This document shows, piece after piece, positions 30,413 through 40,445 of a stretch of DNA of 64,000 bases; the first letter of the stretch is position 1, and each line of letters begins with the position of its first letter. Below the pieces are notes generated by a model, which had not been told where the DNA came from, ran no database searches, and saw nothing but the letters and a program-made list of their open reading frames with translations. Source of the stretch: Actinotalea sp. Marseille-Q4924 (GTDB taxonomy: Bacteria > Actinomycetota > Actinomycetes > Actinomycetales > Cellulomonadaceae); assembly GCF_916618755.1 (NCBI RefSeq), contig NZ_CAKAKB010000003.1, forward strand, positions 1,223,892-1,287,891, read 5' to 3'. The position numbers and the translations under genes are program-made.

Positions 30413-31813
30413 TCACGAGTCGAAGCCCGCACCCACCGTGTCGAGCAGGCGCAGCCACGCGTTCCGCCTGCCCTGGCTGCGGTCGGCGCGGTCCAGCGAC
30501 CACCGCGTCAGACCGATGACGGGTGTCGCCAGCGGCTCGGGCGGGAACGGCAGGGGCATCGACCGGACCATCTCCAGCCGGGTGCGCTCGGTGGCCTCGC
30601 CACTCAACAGGTCCAGGACGACGTCGGCCGCGAAGCGGGTCGACGCGACGCCCAGGCCGGTGAAGCCGGCCGCGTAGGCCACCGCACCGCCGTGCGCCGT
30701 GCCGAAGAAGGGCATGAAGCGGGAGCACGTGTCGATGACCCCGCCCCAGCGGTGCGTGAACGTGACGTCCTCGAGCTGCGGGAACGTCATCCGGAAGTGC
30801 TCCGCCAGGCGCAGGTACGTCTGCTCGCGGTGCTCGTACGCGCGGCGGACGCGTCCGCCCGGGTGGTAGACGGCGTCGTAGCCGCCCCAGAGGATGCGCC
30901 CGTCCGCGGTGAGCCGCGAGTAGTGGAACTGGTTCGCGACGTCACCGAGGCCCTGACGGTGCGCCCACCCGACCGACGCGCGCTCCGGCGCGCTCAGCGG
31001 GCGGGTCATGAGGACGTAGTCGTAGACGGGCACGACGAAGTGCCGCACGCGGCGCAGCAGCGACGGGAAGGCGTTGGTGGCGAGGACGGCCTGCCGGGCG
31101 CGGACCTCGCCGCCGTCCGTCCGCACGACGACGTGCCGTCCGTCGCGGTGCAGGTCCCGCGCCACGGTGCCCTCGACGACCCGCACGCCGCGGTCCAGGC
31201 ACGCCCGGCGGAGCCCCCACGCGAGCTTGGCGGGGTGCACCAGTGCGGTGTCCGGGGACCACAGGCCGGCCAGGAACATCGGGCTGTCGATCTCGTCCCG
31301 CACGGCGGTGGTGTCCAGGAAGCGGTCGTCGGGTCCGGCCTCCGCACGCAGCGCCTCGACCTGGTGCTCCTCGGTCGCCACGTCCAGGGCGCCGGTCCGC
31401 TCCAGCTCGGCGTCGATGCCGTACCGGTCCACGGCGGCCTCGATCGCGTCGAGGTTGTCCCGCCCCAGCCGACGCAGGACGTCCATCTCGTCCGGGAACC
31501 GCGAGGACCCGTTGGCCTCGCCTTGGGTCAGCGACGCGGCCACGAACCCGCCGTTGCGCCCACTGGCCGCCCACGCGACGCTCCTGCCCTCGACGAGCAG
31601 GACGTCACGGCCGGGCTCGCGCTCCGTCGCGCGGAGTGCCGTCCACAGTCCCGTGTACCCGCCGCCGACGACGACGAGGTCCGCCGTCGTCGACCCGGCC
31701 AGCGGCGGGTGCGGCTCCGGGCGAGCCGGGTCGTCGAGCCAGAACGGACCCGGCGCGGCGTCGGCGAGGGACCTGGCCGCCCACGCGGACGGGACGGCAT
31801 CGACGTAACGCAT
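30413..31813 (-). CDS. FAD-dependent oxidoreductase, DAO family
   Basis: 466 residues. FAD-binding Rossmann motif VVVGGGYTGLWTALRA (about 47-62), then AWAASGRNGGFVAASL, a DAO-family hallmark, and C-terminal YAAGFTGLGVASTRFAADV. It resembles gamma-glutamylputrescine oxidase/PuuB-like and glycine-oxidase-like enzymes that oxidise amines or amino acids; the substrate is not predictable. It is the first core gene after the tRNA and is not coupled to neighbours. No leader, so cytosolic. Confidence 0.87.
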   Translation of the reverse strand: MRYVDAVPSAWAARSLADAAPGPFWLDDPARPEPHPPLAGSTTADLVVVGGGYTGLWTALRATEREPGRDVLLVEGRSVAWAASGRNGGFVAASLTQGEANGSSRFPDEMDVLRRLGRDNLDAIEAAVDRYGIDAELERTGALDVATEEHQVEALRAEAGPDDRFLDTTAVRDEIDSPMFLAGLWSPDTALVHPAKLAWGLRRACLDRGVRVVEGTVARDLHRDGRHVVVRTDGGEVRARQAVLATNAFPSLLRRVRHFVVPVYDYVLMTRPLSAPERASVGWAHRQGLGDVANQFHYSRLTADGRILWGGYDAVYHPGGRVRRAYEHREQTYLRLAEHFRMTFPQLEDVTFTHRWGGVIDTCSRFMPFFGTAHGGAVAYAAGFTGLGVASTRFAADVVLDLLSGEATERTRLEMVRSMPLPFPPEPLATPVIGLTRWSLDRADRSQGRRNAWLRLLDTVGAGFDS

Positions 31814-31878
31814 GATCAGAATGTCTCATGCCCGCGACCCCGCGGACAGGGTGCCTGCGTGCGCGACGCCGGTACCGC

Positions 31879-32577
31879 TCAGGTCCGCAGCGCGTCGGCG
31901 GTGGTGCTCGGCACACCCTCCGTCGGCCGGCCCTCGTTCCAGTCGTCGACGATCACGGCGGGACCCTGGTTGTGGGCCTCGAGCGCCCAGCGCGGCCGGC
32001 CGGCGCCGGAGGACCGGCGCAGCACCGACCAGTGCGCGTTGTGCAGGCCGAACACGCCGCGCCACGACTCCGGGTCCAGTCCCAGGAGCGTCACGAGCCC
32101 GAGCGTGATCGCGGCACCGTGCGAGACGACGACGAGCGTCCCGCCGGTCGCGGTCCGCGAGGCGTGGTCGGCGATCGCACCGGCCATGCGGTCCGCGACG
32201 TCACGACGGGTCTCCGCGCCCTCGCGGTGGGGGTCGTGACCGCTGCGCCACGTCTCGTACTGCTCCGGCCAGCGCAGGGCGATCTCGTCGCCCGTGAGGC
32301 CCTCCCACTCGCCGAACCGGCGCTCCCGCAGGCGCGGGTCGGGCTCGACGGGGAGGCCGGCGAGGTCAGCGAGCGCCTGCGCCGTGTCCGCCGCGCGCCC
32401 CAGGTCCGACGTGACGATCCGGTCGGGGACGTGGCGCTCGGACAGGCCCTGGGCCGCCTGCCCGACCTGCCACCGGCCGATGTCGTCCAGCGGGATGTCG
32501 GTCGCGCCCTGGAGGCGGTGCTCGGCGTTCCAGGCGGTCCGGCCGTGGCGCCACAGCACGACGGTGCCGGCGCTCAC
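31879..32577 (-). CDS. histidine phosphatase family protein
   Basis: 232 residues from GTG 32577, overlapping the rsfS stop (GTGA). Phosphoglycerate-mutase fold: VVLWRHGRTAWNAEHRLQG with the RHG nucleophile, then RRFGEWEGLTGDEI and VVSHGAAITLGLV with the second His. Substrate could be phosphoglycerate derivatives (GpgP-like) or other phosphate esters. It commonly follows rsfS in actinobacteria. A longer open frame joining it with the gene beyond rsfS is a different-frame artefact. Confidence 0.88.
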   Translation of the reverse strand: MSAGTVVLWRHGRTAWNAEHRLQGATDIPLDDIGRWQVGQAAQGLSERHVPDRIVTSDLGRAADTAQALADLAGLPVEPDPRLRERRFGEWEGLTGDEIALRWPEQYETWRSGHDPHREGAETRRDVADRMAGAIADHASRTATGGTLVVVSHGAAITLGLVTLLGLDPESWRGVFGLHNAHWSVLRRSSGAGRPRWALEAHNQGPAVIVDDWNEGRPTEGVPSTTADALRT

Positions 32578-32969
32578 CCCTGGGTGTCCGTCCGGCCGTC
32601 GCCACCGCGCGCACCCTCGGGCAGCTCGACGACGGGGCAGTCCGCCCACAGCCGCTCGAGGTTGTAGTAGACGCGGTCGTCGGCGTGCTGCACGTGGACG
32701 ACGACGTCGCCGTAGTCCAGCAGGGCCCACCGGGCCTCGCGGACGCCCTCGCGGCGCACGGCCTTGGCGCCCGCCTTCTGCATCGCCTCCTCGACAGCGT
32801 CGACGATGGCGCCCACCTGGCGCTCGTTGGTGCCGGACGCGATGAGGAAGACGTCTGTGAGCACCAGGCGCTCGCTCACGTCGAGCGCGATGATCTCCTG
32901 CGCCTTGCGGTCCGAAGCGGCGTGGGCGGCCGTGAAGGCCAGGTCGAGGGCACGATCGGTCGCAGCCAC
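32574..32969 (-). CDS. rsfS: ribosomal silencing factor RsfS
   Basis: 131 residues. Typical RsfS fold: AHAASDRKAQEIIALDVSE, LVLTDVFLIASGTNERQV, DAVEEAMQKAGAK and ARWALLDYGDVVVHV. RsfS binds L14 and prevents subunit joining when nutrients are scarce. It starts with GTG directly after the stop of the Pro/Ala-rich gene and overlaps the phosphatase start, in the nadD-rsfS cluster usual for the group. Confidence 0.93.
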   Translation of the reverse strand: MAATDRALDLAFTAAHAASDRKAQEIIALDVSERLVLTDVFLIASGTNERQVGAIVDAVEEAMQKAGAKAVRREGVREARWALLDYGDVVVHVQHADDRVYYNLERLWADCPVVELPEGARGGDGRTDTQG

Positions 32970-34542
32970 TCAGGCTCCTGTCTCGAACGGGTGGGACGGG
33001 GTGAACGGTACGTGTGCCACCGCCGACGCGCCGTCGGTCGACACGGGGACGCCCCCGACCGCGGCGGAGAGGGCGGCGCCCGTGCCACCGTCGTCGTCCT
33101 GGATGAGCGCGAAGTAGATGAGGACACCGAGCACGAAGGCGACGCTGATGAGGCCCAGCACCTGGAGCCACGTGTAGGGCGACCGGTGCTCGACCGGGGG
33201 CCCGTCGGTCGGGTCCGCGAGGCGGTCCGCAGGGGGCACGGTCCCGGCCGGGGCGGTGACGTCTGACGTGGTCTCCCGACCGGGGACCGGCGCCCACGGG
33301 AGCGGCCGCTCCTCCACCGCACCCCAGCGGGGGGTGGACACGGGCGGCGCGGGACGGGCGGGAGCGGTCCCGGGGTGTCCGCGGGCGGGCCGGCGCGGCG
33401 GTGGAGGCCTGCGCGGGGCGGGCCGGCGCAGCAGCAGCGACGTCCGCGGGGCGGGCCGGCGCGACCGGCGCCGCGGTCGTGCGAGGACCGGCCGGTGCGA
33501 GCGCCTGCGGGGGCGCGGGGACGGACGGCTGACCCGCCGGCCGGACCACGGCGATCGGCCCCCCCGCGACGGACCCGGTAGAGCGCGCTGCGGCGGCCGG
33601 TCCGGGACGGCGCTCCGCGACCTGCTCGACCGCGGGTCGCGCCGCCTGGTCCTCGTCCCGTCCGGCGGTGGACGCAGGTCCCGACGGGGTCGGGCCGCTC
33701 GGGGCCCGCCGTGGTGCCGGCACCGTCGACGCCCGCCGGTCCCGTTCCTGGGCGGCGCGCTCGTGGTGCGCCCGCTGCGCGCGCTCGACGTTGCGCCGGG
33801 CGGCCTCCTCGCGCTCCTCCTGCGCCCGCGCCGCCTGGGCCCGCAGTGCCGCGGCCCTGGCCTGCGGGGACAGTGGAGCTGACGTCTCGGGCGCGGGCTC
33901 GTCCGATGCCGGCACGACCGGCGCGACCGCGTCCGATCCTGGCGCGGCGTCGTCCGCGGCCCCGACCGTCCGCGGTGCCGCAGGACTCGTCGTGCCACCT
34001 CCGCGCGGGCTCTCGACCGCCGAGAGCGACCCGTCGGGCGCGACCCGGCGCACCCCGCCGGTCGGGGCAGGCGGACGCACGAGGGGCGACGTCGTCGTCG
34101 GCAGCGCGACCTCACCCGTCCGTGCCGCCTCGCGCAGCGCCCGACGTGACAGCGCACGCGCAGGCGCCGCGGCGGGTGCCGGCGACGGGTCGTCGGCGGG
34201 CCGCTCGCCGGACGGGCGCTCCTCAGCGGGTCGCGCATCGGCGGGGCGCTCGTCGGCGGGGCGCTCGCCGGACGGGCGCTCGTCGGCGGTTCGATCGTCG
34301 GCCGGGTGCTCCTCGGCCGGACGCTCCGCGGCGGCGCGCTCCGCCGCCTGGCGCTGCGCGCGCTCACGCAGCTCCCGGCGCGACAGCGGCCGCTGCTGCG
34401 CCGACGGCGGATCGGCTGGCCCGGCCTGCGCAGCGGGCGGACCGGGCGTCGACGCGGGGGTCACCTCCGACTCCGGCGCGACGGACCGTTCCGCCTCCCG
34501 GCGTCGCCGCCGCTCACCCCACTGCTGCGTCTGGTCAGTCAT
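32970..34542 (-). pseudogene. Pro/Ala-rich single-helix membrane protein, frame interrupted near 33.4 kb
   Basis: The N-terminal frame starts at 34542 ([19 protein letters not shown]) and carries degenerate (D/G)ERPA repeats and long Ala/Pro/Arg-rich tracts. The C-terminal frame ends at 32970 with EHRSPYTWLQVLGLISVAF, a membrane helix (LGVLIYFALIQ) and a short outside tail ending HPFETGA. The two are one base out of register somewhere around 33350-33420, so one extra or two missing bases explain it. As one protein it would be a cytoplasmic disordered domain with a C-terminal anchor. The position between nadD and rsfS often holds a LytR_C-type protein, but no such domain is evident. Confidence 0.6.
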
Positions 34543-35137
34543 CGTGCCCTCGGTACAGCCGGTGCTTCGCGATGTGCTGGACGACGCCGTCCGGGACGAG
34601 GTACCAGACCGGCTCCCCCGCCCGCGCCCGACGGCGGCAGTCCGTGGAGGAGATGGCCAGCGCGGGGATCTCCAGGATGCTCACCGAGTCCGGCGGCAGA
34701 CCGTCCAGCGAGAGCGTGTGGCCGGGCCGCGTGACGGCGACGAAGTGCGCCATGTCCCACAGCAGCTCCGCGTCCTTCCACGTGAGGATCTGCGTGATCG
34801 CGTCGGCACCGGTGATGAAGTACAGGTCCACGCCGGGCCGCTGCGCGTTGAGGTCGCGCAACGTGTCCACCGTGTACGTCAGGCCGGGCCGGTCGACGTC
34901 GACGCGGCTCACCGTGAACCGCGGGTTCGACGCGGTGGCGATGACGGTCATGAGGTACCGGTGCTCCGCGGGCGTCACGCCGGGGTGCTGCTTCAGCGAC
35001 GGCCGGCCCGTGGGGACGAACACCACCTCGTCGAGGTCGAACGTCGCCGCGGCCTCGCTCGCCGCCACCAGGTGACCGTTGTGGACGGGGTCGAACGTGC
35101 CGCCCATCACCCCGATCCTGGGCCGGTGATGCGCCAT
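34535..35137 (-). CDS. nadD: nicotinate-nucleotide adenylyltransferase
   Basis: 200 residues. The nucleotidyltransferase motif [18 protein letters not shown] (GxFDPxHxGH) is near the start, followed by [37 protein letters not shown] and [16 protein letters not shown] (SSTxIR-like, with Asp-Cys in place). It makes nicotinate adenine dinucleotide in NAD synthesis. Start is the Met before HHRPRIG. It overlaps the next gene by eight bases. Confidence 0.93.
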   Translation of the reverse strand: MAHHRPRIGVMGGTFDPVHNGHLVAASEAAATFDLDEVVFVPTGRPSLKQHPGVTPAEHRYLMTVIATASNPRFTVSRVDVDRPGLTYTVDTLRDLNAQRPGVDLYFITGADAITQILTWKDAELLWDMAHFVAVTRPGHTLSLDGLPPDSVSILEIPALAISSTDCRRRARAGEPVWYLVPDGVVQHIAKHRLYRGHDD

Positions 35138-35177
35138 GCCTGTGGCTTCCTCCACCTCGACGGTCCGCCGTCCGACG

Positions 35178-35333
35178 TCAGTGACGGGTGCCGACGCTCC
35201 GGAACGCGAACGTCACCAGGAGGAGCACCACGAGTCCGCCGAACGCCAGCAGCCCGTAGGCGGCCGGGGGCAGGGGCAGGTGGTTGGCGGTCTCGGCCGC
35301 CTCCTCGGCGAGCAGCAGGGCAGCAGCAGGCAC
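35178..35333 (-). CDS. 51-aa single-helix membrane protein between proA and nadD
   Basis: GTG start at 35333 preceded by GGAGGACGAG, an excellent ribosome site. The protein reads [20 protein letters not shown], then [13 protein letters not shown], a hydrophobic helix ([11 protein letters not shown]) and RSVGTRH. A similar small protein, with an LPMP/LPLP motif before the helix, is usual at this place in actinobacteria as I recall. Function unknown. It is easily missed because of its size and GTG start. Confidence 0.78.
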   Translation of the reverse strand: MPAAALLLAEEAAETANHLPLPPAAYGLLAFGGLVVLLLVTFAFRSVGTRH

Positions 35334-35504
35334 CTCGTCCTCCAGGAGTGTCGCGTCGGTTCGTCCGGGCCGTGACGGGGCGGCCCGCGCGTCGTCCGAC
35401 CCCTCCCGAGGGCCGCCGACGGCGTCCTGCCGACCCGCGGAACGGCAGGGACCAGTGTCGCACGTCGGCGACGGGCGCCCCAGCCCGACACGGCCCGCGA
35501 CGGG

Positions 35505-36824
35505 TCAGCCGCGGATCTGGCCCTCGCCGTGGACGACCCACTTCGTCGTCGTCAGCTCGGGCAGGCCCATGGGCCCGCGCGCGTGCATCTTCTGCGTGGA
35601 GATGCCGATCTCGGCGCCGAGCCCGAACTGCGCCCCGTCGGTGAAGCGCGTGGAGGCGTTGACCATGACCGCTGCGGAGTCCACCTGGGCGACGAAGGCC
35701 TCCGACGCCGCGAGGTCGCGCGTGACGATGGCCTCGGTGTGGCCGGAGGACCACGTCCGGATGTGCTCGACGGCGTCCTCGAACGAGTCCACCACGCGCA
35801 CTGCGAGGTCGAGCGACAGGTACTCCGTCGCCCAGTCCTGCTCGGTGGCGGGGACGACCGGGACGTCGGCCGGGGCGAGGCCGGCGGTCCGCTCGTCGCC
35901 GTGGAGGGTCACGCCCGCGCGGTGCAGGGCCACGAGCGCGTCCGGCAGGAACGCGGTGGCCGCGTCGCGGTGCACCAGCAGCGTCTCGGCGGCGTTGCAG
36001 ACGCCGACCCGCTGCGTCTTGGAGTTCATGATGATGGGCAGGGCGACCGCGGGATCCGCCGTCGCGTCGACGTACACGTGGCAGTTGCCGGTCCCGGTCT
36101 CCACGACCGGGACGGTGGCCTCCTGGACGACCGTGCGGATGAGGTCCGCACCGCCGCGCGGCACGAGGAGGTCGACGAGCCCCCGCGCATGCATCAGAGC
36201 CACCGCGCCGGCCCGCCCGTGCTCGTCGATCGACTGCACCGCGTCCGCGGGGAGACCGACCCCCCGCAGCGCCTCGCGCAGCACCTCGACGATGACCGTG
36301 TTCGACGACGACGCGGCCGACCCTCCCCGCAGGATCGCCGCGTTGCCGCTCTTGAGGGCGAGGCCGGCGGCGTCGACGGTGACGTTCGGCCGCGCCTCGT
36401 AGATCATGCCGACGACGCCCAGGGGAACCCGGACCTGACGCAGCCGCAGGCCGTTGGGCAGCGTCGAGCCGCGCACCACCTCGCCCACCGGGTCCGGCAG
36501 CGCGGCCAGCTCGCGCAGCGCCGCGGCGATCCCCTCGACCCGCTCCGGCGTGAGCGCCAGGCGGTCCAGCAGGCCGGGCGACGTGCCGGCCGCCTGGCCG
36601 CGTTCGAGGTCCACGGCGTTGGCGGTGACGATCTGCGACGTCGCGGCGACCAGGGCGTCCGCCATGGCGTGCAGCGCCGCGTCCTTGGTCGCCCGGGGCG
36701 CCGTGGCGAGGTCGCGAGCGGCGACCCCGCTGCGCCGGGCCACGTCGAGCACCGCGTCCCGGACCGACGGCGGCACGGCCGTGCCGGTCGGGTGGTCCTG
36801 CTGGAGTGCGGGCGTCGTGGTCAT
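35505..36824 (-). CDS. proA: glutamate-5-semialdehyde dehydrogenase
   Basis: 439 residues, an aldehyde-dehydrogenase fold. [33 protein letters not shown], and the catalytic Cys in [16 protein letters not shown]-terminus has [19 protein letters not shown]. It reduces gamma-glutamyl phosphate in proline synthesis. It follows proB with a 38-bp gap in the obg-proB-proA order. Confidence 0.96.
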   Translation of the reverse strand: MTTTPALQQDHPTGTAVPPSVRDAVLDVARRSGVAARDLATAPRATKDAALHAMADALVAATSQIVTANAVDLERGQAAGTSPGLLDRLALTPERVEGIAAALRELAALPDPVGEVVRGSTLPNGLRLRQVRVPLGVVGMIYEARPNVTVDAAGLALKSGNAAILRGGSAASSSNTVIVEVLREALRGVGLPADAVQSIDEHGRAGAVALMHARGLVDLLVPRGGADLIRTVVQEATVPVVETGTGNCHVYVDATADPAVALPIIMNSKTQRVGVCNAAETLLVHRDAATAFLPDALVALHRAGVTLHGDERTAGLAPADVPVVPATEQDWATEYLSLDLAVRVVDSFEDAVEHIRTWSSGHTEAIVTRDLAASEAFVAQVDSAAVMVNASTRFTDGAQFGLGAEIGISTQKMHARGPMGLPELTTTKWVVHGEGQIRG

Positions 36825-36862
36825 GGCCGCAGGATAGGCCGCGTTCCCGGGCGTCGGACGGC

Positions 36863-38002
36863 TCAGCCGCGGGCCGGGACGAGGACCAGGTCGTCGGCGT
36901 GCACGACCTCGCGGTCGTAGCCGTCACCGAGCTCGGCACGCAGCTCGCGGGTGGACCGGCCCAGCAGCGGCGGGAGCTCGTCGGAGCCGTAGGACACCAG
37001 ACCGCGGGCCACGACGCGCCCGTCCGGGCCGGCCAGCTCGACCGGGTCACCCGCCTCGAAGGTCCCGTGGACCTCCGTGATCCCCGCGGGCAGCAAGGAC
37101 GTCCGTCGCTCCACGACGGCCCGGACGGCACCGGCGTCGAGCACGAGGCGCCCGGCCGTCCGCGCGGCGTGGGCGAGCCACAGCATGCGCGTGGGGACAC
37201 GGCGCCCGGTGGCGGCGAAGAAGGTGCCGACCGGCTCGCCGTCGGCGGTGGCCCCCGTGAGCGCCGCGGCGGCGCGGCGCGCCGACGTGAGGACCACGGG
37301 GATCCCGGACCCGGTGGCGATCGCCACGGACGCGAGCTTGGTCACCATGCCCCCCGTGCCGACCGAGCTGCCCCGGTCGGTGACGACGACGCCCTCCAGG
37401 TCGCCCGGCCCGGACACCTCGCTGATGCGCCTCGCGCCCCGCGACGGCGGTCCGTCGTAGAGCGCGTCCACGTCGGTGAGCAGCACCATCGCGTCCGCCC
37501 GGACGAGGTGGGACACCAGGGCCGCGAGGCGGTCGTTGTCGCCGAAGCGGATCTCGTCCGTGGCGACCGTGTCGTTCTCGTTGACGACCGGCACCACGCC
37601 CAGGGCCAGGAGGCGCTCCAGCGCCCGCTGGGCGTTGCGGTAGTGACCGCGCCGGATCGTGTCCTCCGCGGTGAGCAGGACCTGGCCGACGCGCAGGCCG
37701 TGCTCCGCGAAAGCCTCGGTGTAGCGCGCGACGAGCAGTCCCTGCCCCACCGAGGCCGTCGCCTGGGCCGTGGCGAGGTCACGGGGCCGGGCCGTCAGCC
37801 CCAGGGGCGCCATGCCCGCCGAGATCGCGCCCGACGTCACGAGCACCACCTCCGTGCCGGCGACGCGCCGCTCGGCCAGGACCCGCACGAGCGTGCGCAG
37901 GGCCGCGACGTCCAGGGTCCCGTCGGCGGCCGTCAACGACGACGAGCCCACCTTGACGACGACCCGTCCCGCGGACGCGAGGCCCGCCCGGTCGGTGATC
38001 AC
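36863..38002 (-). CDS. proB: glutamate 5-kinase
   Basis: 379 residues. The amino-acid kinase domain (1-260) has [29 protein letters not shown] and [17 protein letters not shown]; the C-terminal PUA domain (about 280-370) ends in [14 protein letters not shown] and [10 protein letters not shown]. It phosphorylates glutamate, the first step of proline synthesis, and is normally feedback-inhibited by proline. Its GTG/ATG region overlaps obg by four bases. Confidence 0.95.
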   Translation of the reverse strand: MITDRAGLASAGRVVVKVGSSSLTAADGTLDVAALRTLVRVLAERRVAGTEVVLVTSGAISAGMAPLGLTARPRDLATAQATASVGQGLLVARYTEAFAEHGLRVGQVLLTAEDTIRRGHYRNAQRALERLLALGVVPVVNENDTVATDEIRFGDNDRLAALVSHLVRADAMVLLTDVDALYDGPPSRGARRISEVSGPGDLEGVVVTDRGSSVGTGGMVTKLASVAIATGSGIPVVLTSARRAAAALTGATADGEPVGTFFAATGRRVPTRMLWLAHAARTAGRLVLDAGAVRAVVERRTSLLPAGITEVHGTFEAGDPVELAGPDGRVVARGLVSYGSDELPPLLGRSTRELRAELGDGYDREVVHADDLVLVPARG

Positions 38003-39522
38003 GCGTCGGACTCGGGGTCGGTCCAGCGGCCCGACTCGCGCTCCGTCCAGAGCTCGGCGCGTGCGTCGGCCTTGGCGTCCATGCGGTCCTTGTACTCGCG
38101 GCGCTTGTCGTCGCGGGTCGGCCGGGCACGGTCCTCGAGACGCAGGTCCGTCCCCCGCGGTCCGCCCAGCAGCTCCGTCCCGGTGAGCAGCGTCGGCTCC
38201 CAGTCGAACACCACGGCGTCGTCGCCGTCACCGATGACGACCTCCGCGCCGGGCGTCGCGCCCTGGGCGAAGAGCTCCTGCTCGACGCCGAGCCGTGCGA
38301 GGCGGTCGGCGAGGTAGCCGACGGCCTCGTCGTTGGAGAACTGCGTCTGGCGCACCCAGCGCTCGGGCTTGGTGCCGCGCACCTGGAACCAGGTGCGGCC
38401 GCCGTCCTCGCGCCGGGCGACGGTGAAGCCGGACTCGTCCACCGCTCGCGGCCGGAGCACGACGCGGGTCGGCTCCGGGGGCGGGGCGGCCGCCCGGGCA
38501 GCGTCCACGAGCCGCGCGAGCGCGAACGTCAGCGGCCGCAGGCCCTCGTGGCTGGCCGCGGAGATCTCGAAGACCTCCAGGCCGCGCGCCTCGAGCTCGG
38601 GACGGACGAGGTCGGCCAGGTCGCGCGCCTCGGGCACGTCGACCTTGTTGAGGACCACGAGGCGCGGCCGCTCGGTCAGCGGTACCGCGCCGCCGGCGAT
38701 CTCGAGGTCGCCCGCGTACGCGGCGAGCTCCGCCTCGATGACCTCCAGGTCGGTGACGGGGTCACGGTTCGGCTCGAGCGTCGCGCAGTCGAGCACGTGC
38801 ACGATGACGGCGCACCGCTCGATGTGCCGGAGGAACTCCAGCCCCAGGCCCTTGCCCTGGCTCGCCCCGGGGATGAGGCCCGGGACGTCGGCGACCGTGA
38901 ACCGTGCCGAGCCGGCCTGGACGACGCCGAGGTTCGGCACGAGCGTCGTGAACGGGTAGTCGGCGATCTTCGGGCGCGCGGCCGAGATCGCGGCGACGAG
39001 GCTGCTCTTGCCGGCGCTGGGATACCCGACGAGCGCGACGTCGGCGATCGTCTTGAGCTCGAGGACGAGGTCGCGGCTGTCCCCCGGCTCACCCAGGAGC
39101 GCGAACCCCGGGGCCTTGCGGCGCGGGGAGGACAGCGCGGCGTTGCCGAGCCCGCCCCGGCCCCCCGCCGCGGCGACGAAGCGCGTGCCGGCGCCGACGA
39201 GGTCGGCCAGCACGGTGCCGTCGGCGGCCTTGACCACGGTGCCGTCCGGGACCCGCAGGACGAGGTCCTCCCCCGCCGCGCCCTGCCGGTCGTCACCCAT
39301 GCCCTGGGTGCCCGACGGCGCGTGGCGGTGCGGCGAGTGGTGGTACTCGAGCAGCGTGGTGACCTGGGGGTCGACGACGAGGAGGACGTCGCCGCCGTCG
39401 CCCCCGTTGCCGCCGTCGGGGCCGGCGAGCGGCTTGAACTTCTCGCGGCGGATCGACGCGCAGCCGTGCCCGCCGTCACCGCCAGAGACATGCAGGACGA
39501 CGCGGTCGACGAACGATGCCAC
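37999..39522 (-). CDS. obg: Obg/CgtA GTPase
   Basis: 507 residues. Glycine-rich Obg fold (1-158: [29 protein letters not shown]), G domain (about 160-330) with G1 [29 protein letters not shown] and VLNKVDVPE, then an OCT domain (about 360-430). A charged C-terminal tail follows. It acts in large-subunit maturation and stress control. It lies downstream of rpmA after a strong hairpin (39567-39602), in the usual rplU-rpmA-obg order. Confidence 0.96.
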   Translation of the reverse strand: MASFVDRVVLHVSGGDGGHGCASIRREKFKPLAGPDGGNGGDGGDVLLVVDPQVTTLLEYHHSPHRHAPSGTQGMGDDRQGAAGEDLVLRVPDGTVVKAADGTVLADLVGAGTRFVAAAGGRGGLGNAALSSPRRKAPGFALLGEPGDSRDLVLELKTIADVALVGYPSAGKSSLVAAISAARPKIADYPFTTLVPNLGVVQAGSARFTVADVPGLIPGASQGKGLGLEFLRHIERCAVIVHVLDCATLEPNRDPVTDLEVIEAELAAYAGDLEIAGGAVPLTERPRLVVLNKVDVPEARDLADLVRPELEARGLEVFEISAASHEGLRPLTFALARLVDAARAAAPPPEPTRVVLRPRAVDESGFTVARREDGGRTWFQVRGTKPERWVRQTQFSNDEAVGYLADRLARLGVEQELFAQGATPGAEVVIGDGDDAVVFDWEPTLLTGTELLGGPRGTDLRLEDRARPTRDDKRREYKDRMDAKADARAELWTERESGRWTDPESDA

Positions 39523-39566
39523 GACGGCTCCTTCCGGGGGTGGTGACGTGCGAGGACGGTGGGGAC

Positions 39567-39602
39567 GACGAAGGGGCGCACCGAACGGTGCGCCCCTTCG
39601 TC
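39567..39602 (-). terminator. strong hairpin between rpmA and obg
   Basis: A 17-bp perfect stem (GACGAAGGGGCGCACCG and its complement) around a two-base centre, 12 bp after the rpmA stop in the direction of transcription. It likely stops or attenuates most transcripts after rplU-rpmA, letting a fraction pass into obg-proBA. Confidence 0.8.
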
Positions 39603-39614
39603 ACGCTGTGCGGC

Positions 39615-39872
39615 TCAGGCGTCGGCAGCCACGATGTCGATGACCTTGCGGCCACGGCGGACGCCGAACTGCACGGCACCCGGAGCGAGGGCGAAGAGGG
39701 TGTCGTCGCCGCCACGGCCCACGTTGTTGCCGGGGTGGAAGTGGGTGCCGCGCTGGCGGACGATGATCTCGCCGGCGTTGACGAGCTGACCGCCGAAGCG
39801 CTTGACGCCGAGACGCTGCGCGTTCGAGTCGCGGCCGTTCCGCGAGGAGCTCGCGCCCTTCTTGTGTGCCAT
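39615..39872 (-). CDS. rpmA: 50S ribosomal protein L27
   Basis: 85 residues: [17 protein letters not shown] at the start, then [37 protein letters not shown] and [12 protein letters not shown]. It is standard length and needs no N-terminal cleavage, unlike Firmicute L27. The 73-bp gap from rplU fits co-transcription. Confidence 0.97.
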   Translation of the reverse strand: MAHKKGASSSRNGRDSNAQRLGVKRFGGQLVNAGEIIVRQRGTHFHPGNNVGRGGDDTLFALAPGAVQFGVRRGRKVIDIVAADA

Positions 39873-39945
39873 GACGTGCCTGCTTTCGTGCTGGGGTGAG
39901 GGAGGGGCTCGACCGGCCCGCGCCGGAGGCGACGGACCCGACGGC

Positions 39946-40266
39946 TCACTTGATGCCGGTGACCTTCAGGCGGGTCAGCTTCTGCCGGTGACCCTGGCGC
40001 TTGCGGTAGCCGGTCTTGTTCTTGTACTTCAGGATGTCGATCTTCGGGCCCTTCTCGTCCCGGACGATCTCCGCCGTGACCTGCACCTTGGCCAGCGCGG
40101 CGGCGTCGGAGGTCACCGTGTCGCCGTCCACGAGCAGCACGGCGGGCAGCTGGACGGTCGAGCCGGCGTCACCGGACAGCCGGTTCACGACGACGACGTC
40201 GCCCACCGACACCTTCTCCTGACGGCCTCCGGCCTTGACGATCGCGTACACCACGTTGCTGCTCAT
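39946..40266 (-). CDS. rplU: 50S ribosomal protein L21
   Basis: 106 residues: [19 protein letters not shown] at the start and [15 protein letters not shown] near the end are typical. The ATG at 40266 gives MSSNVV. First gene of the rplU-rpmA operon; the 180-bp gap upstream must hold the promoter and possibly an L21-type leader, though I see no clear fold. Confidence 0.96.
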   Translation of the reverse strand: MSSNVVYAIVKAGGRQEKVSVGDVVVVNRLSGDAGSTVQLPAVLLVDGDTVTSDAAALAKVQVTAEIVRDEKGPKIDILKYKNKTGYRKRQGHRQKLTRLKVTGIK

Positions 40267-40445
40267 CTCTCTCGAACGGCTCTCGCGTCTGCATCAGCGT
40301 GCCCTGGTGCCCGGTCACCCGGGCGCACACCTCGGACGCACTGCATCTCGCGGGGAAATCGCGGGGCACGGCATCCGGGGCACGTGGAAGCGGTGCGCAC
40401 TCAGGCGCACCGACGTTCCAGGGTACGGATGCCTCCGCCCGCAGG

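Noticed and set aside
34190..34330. DNA tandem repeat (15-18 bp units, GCGCTCGTCGGCGGGG-like)
   Set aside because: It is explained by the repeated (D/G)ERPA protein segment of the Pro/Ala-rich gene; units are degenerate.
31879..34542. Single 887-codon open frame spanning phosphatase and Pro/Ala-rich gene
   Set aside because: It crosses rsfS antiphase. The true units are the phosphatase (31879-32577), rsfS and the Pro/Ala-rich gene in other frames.
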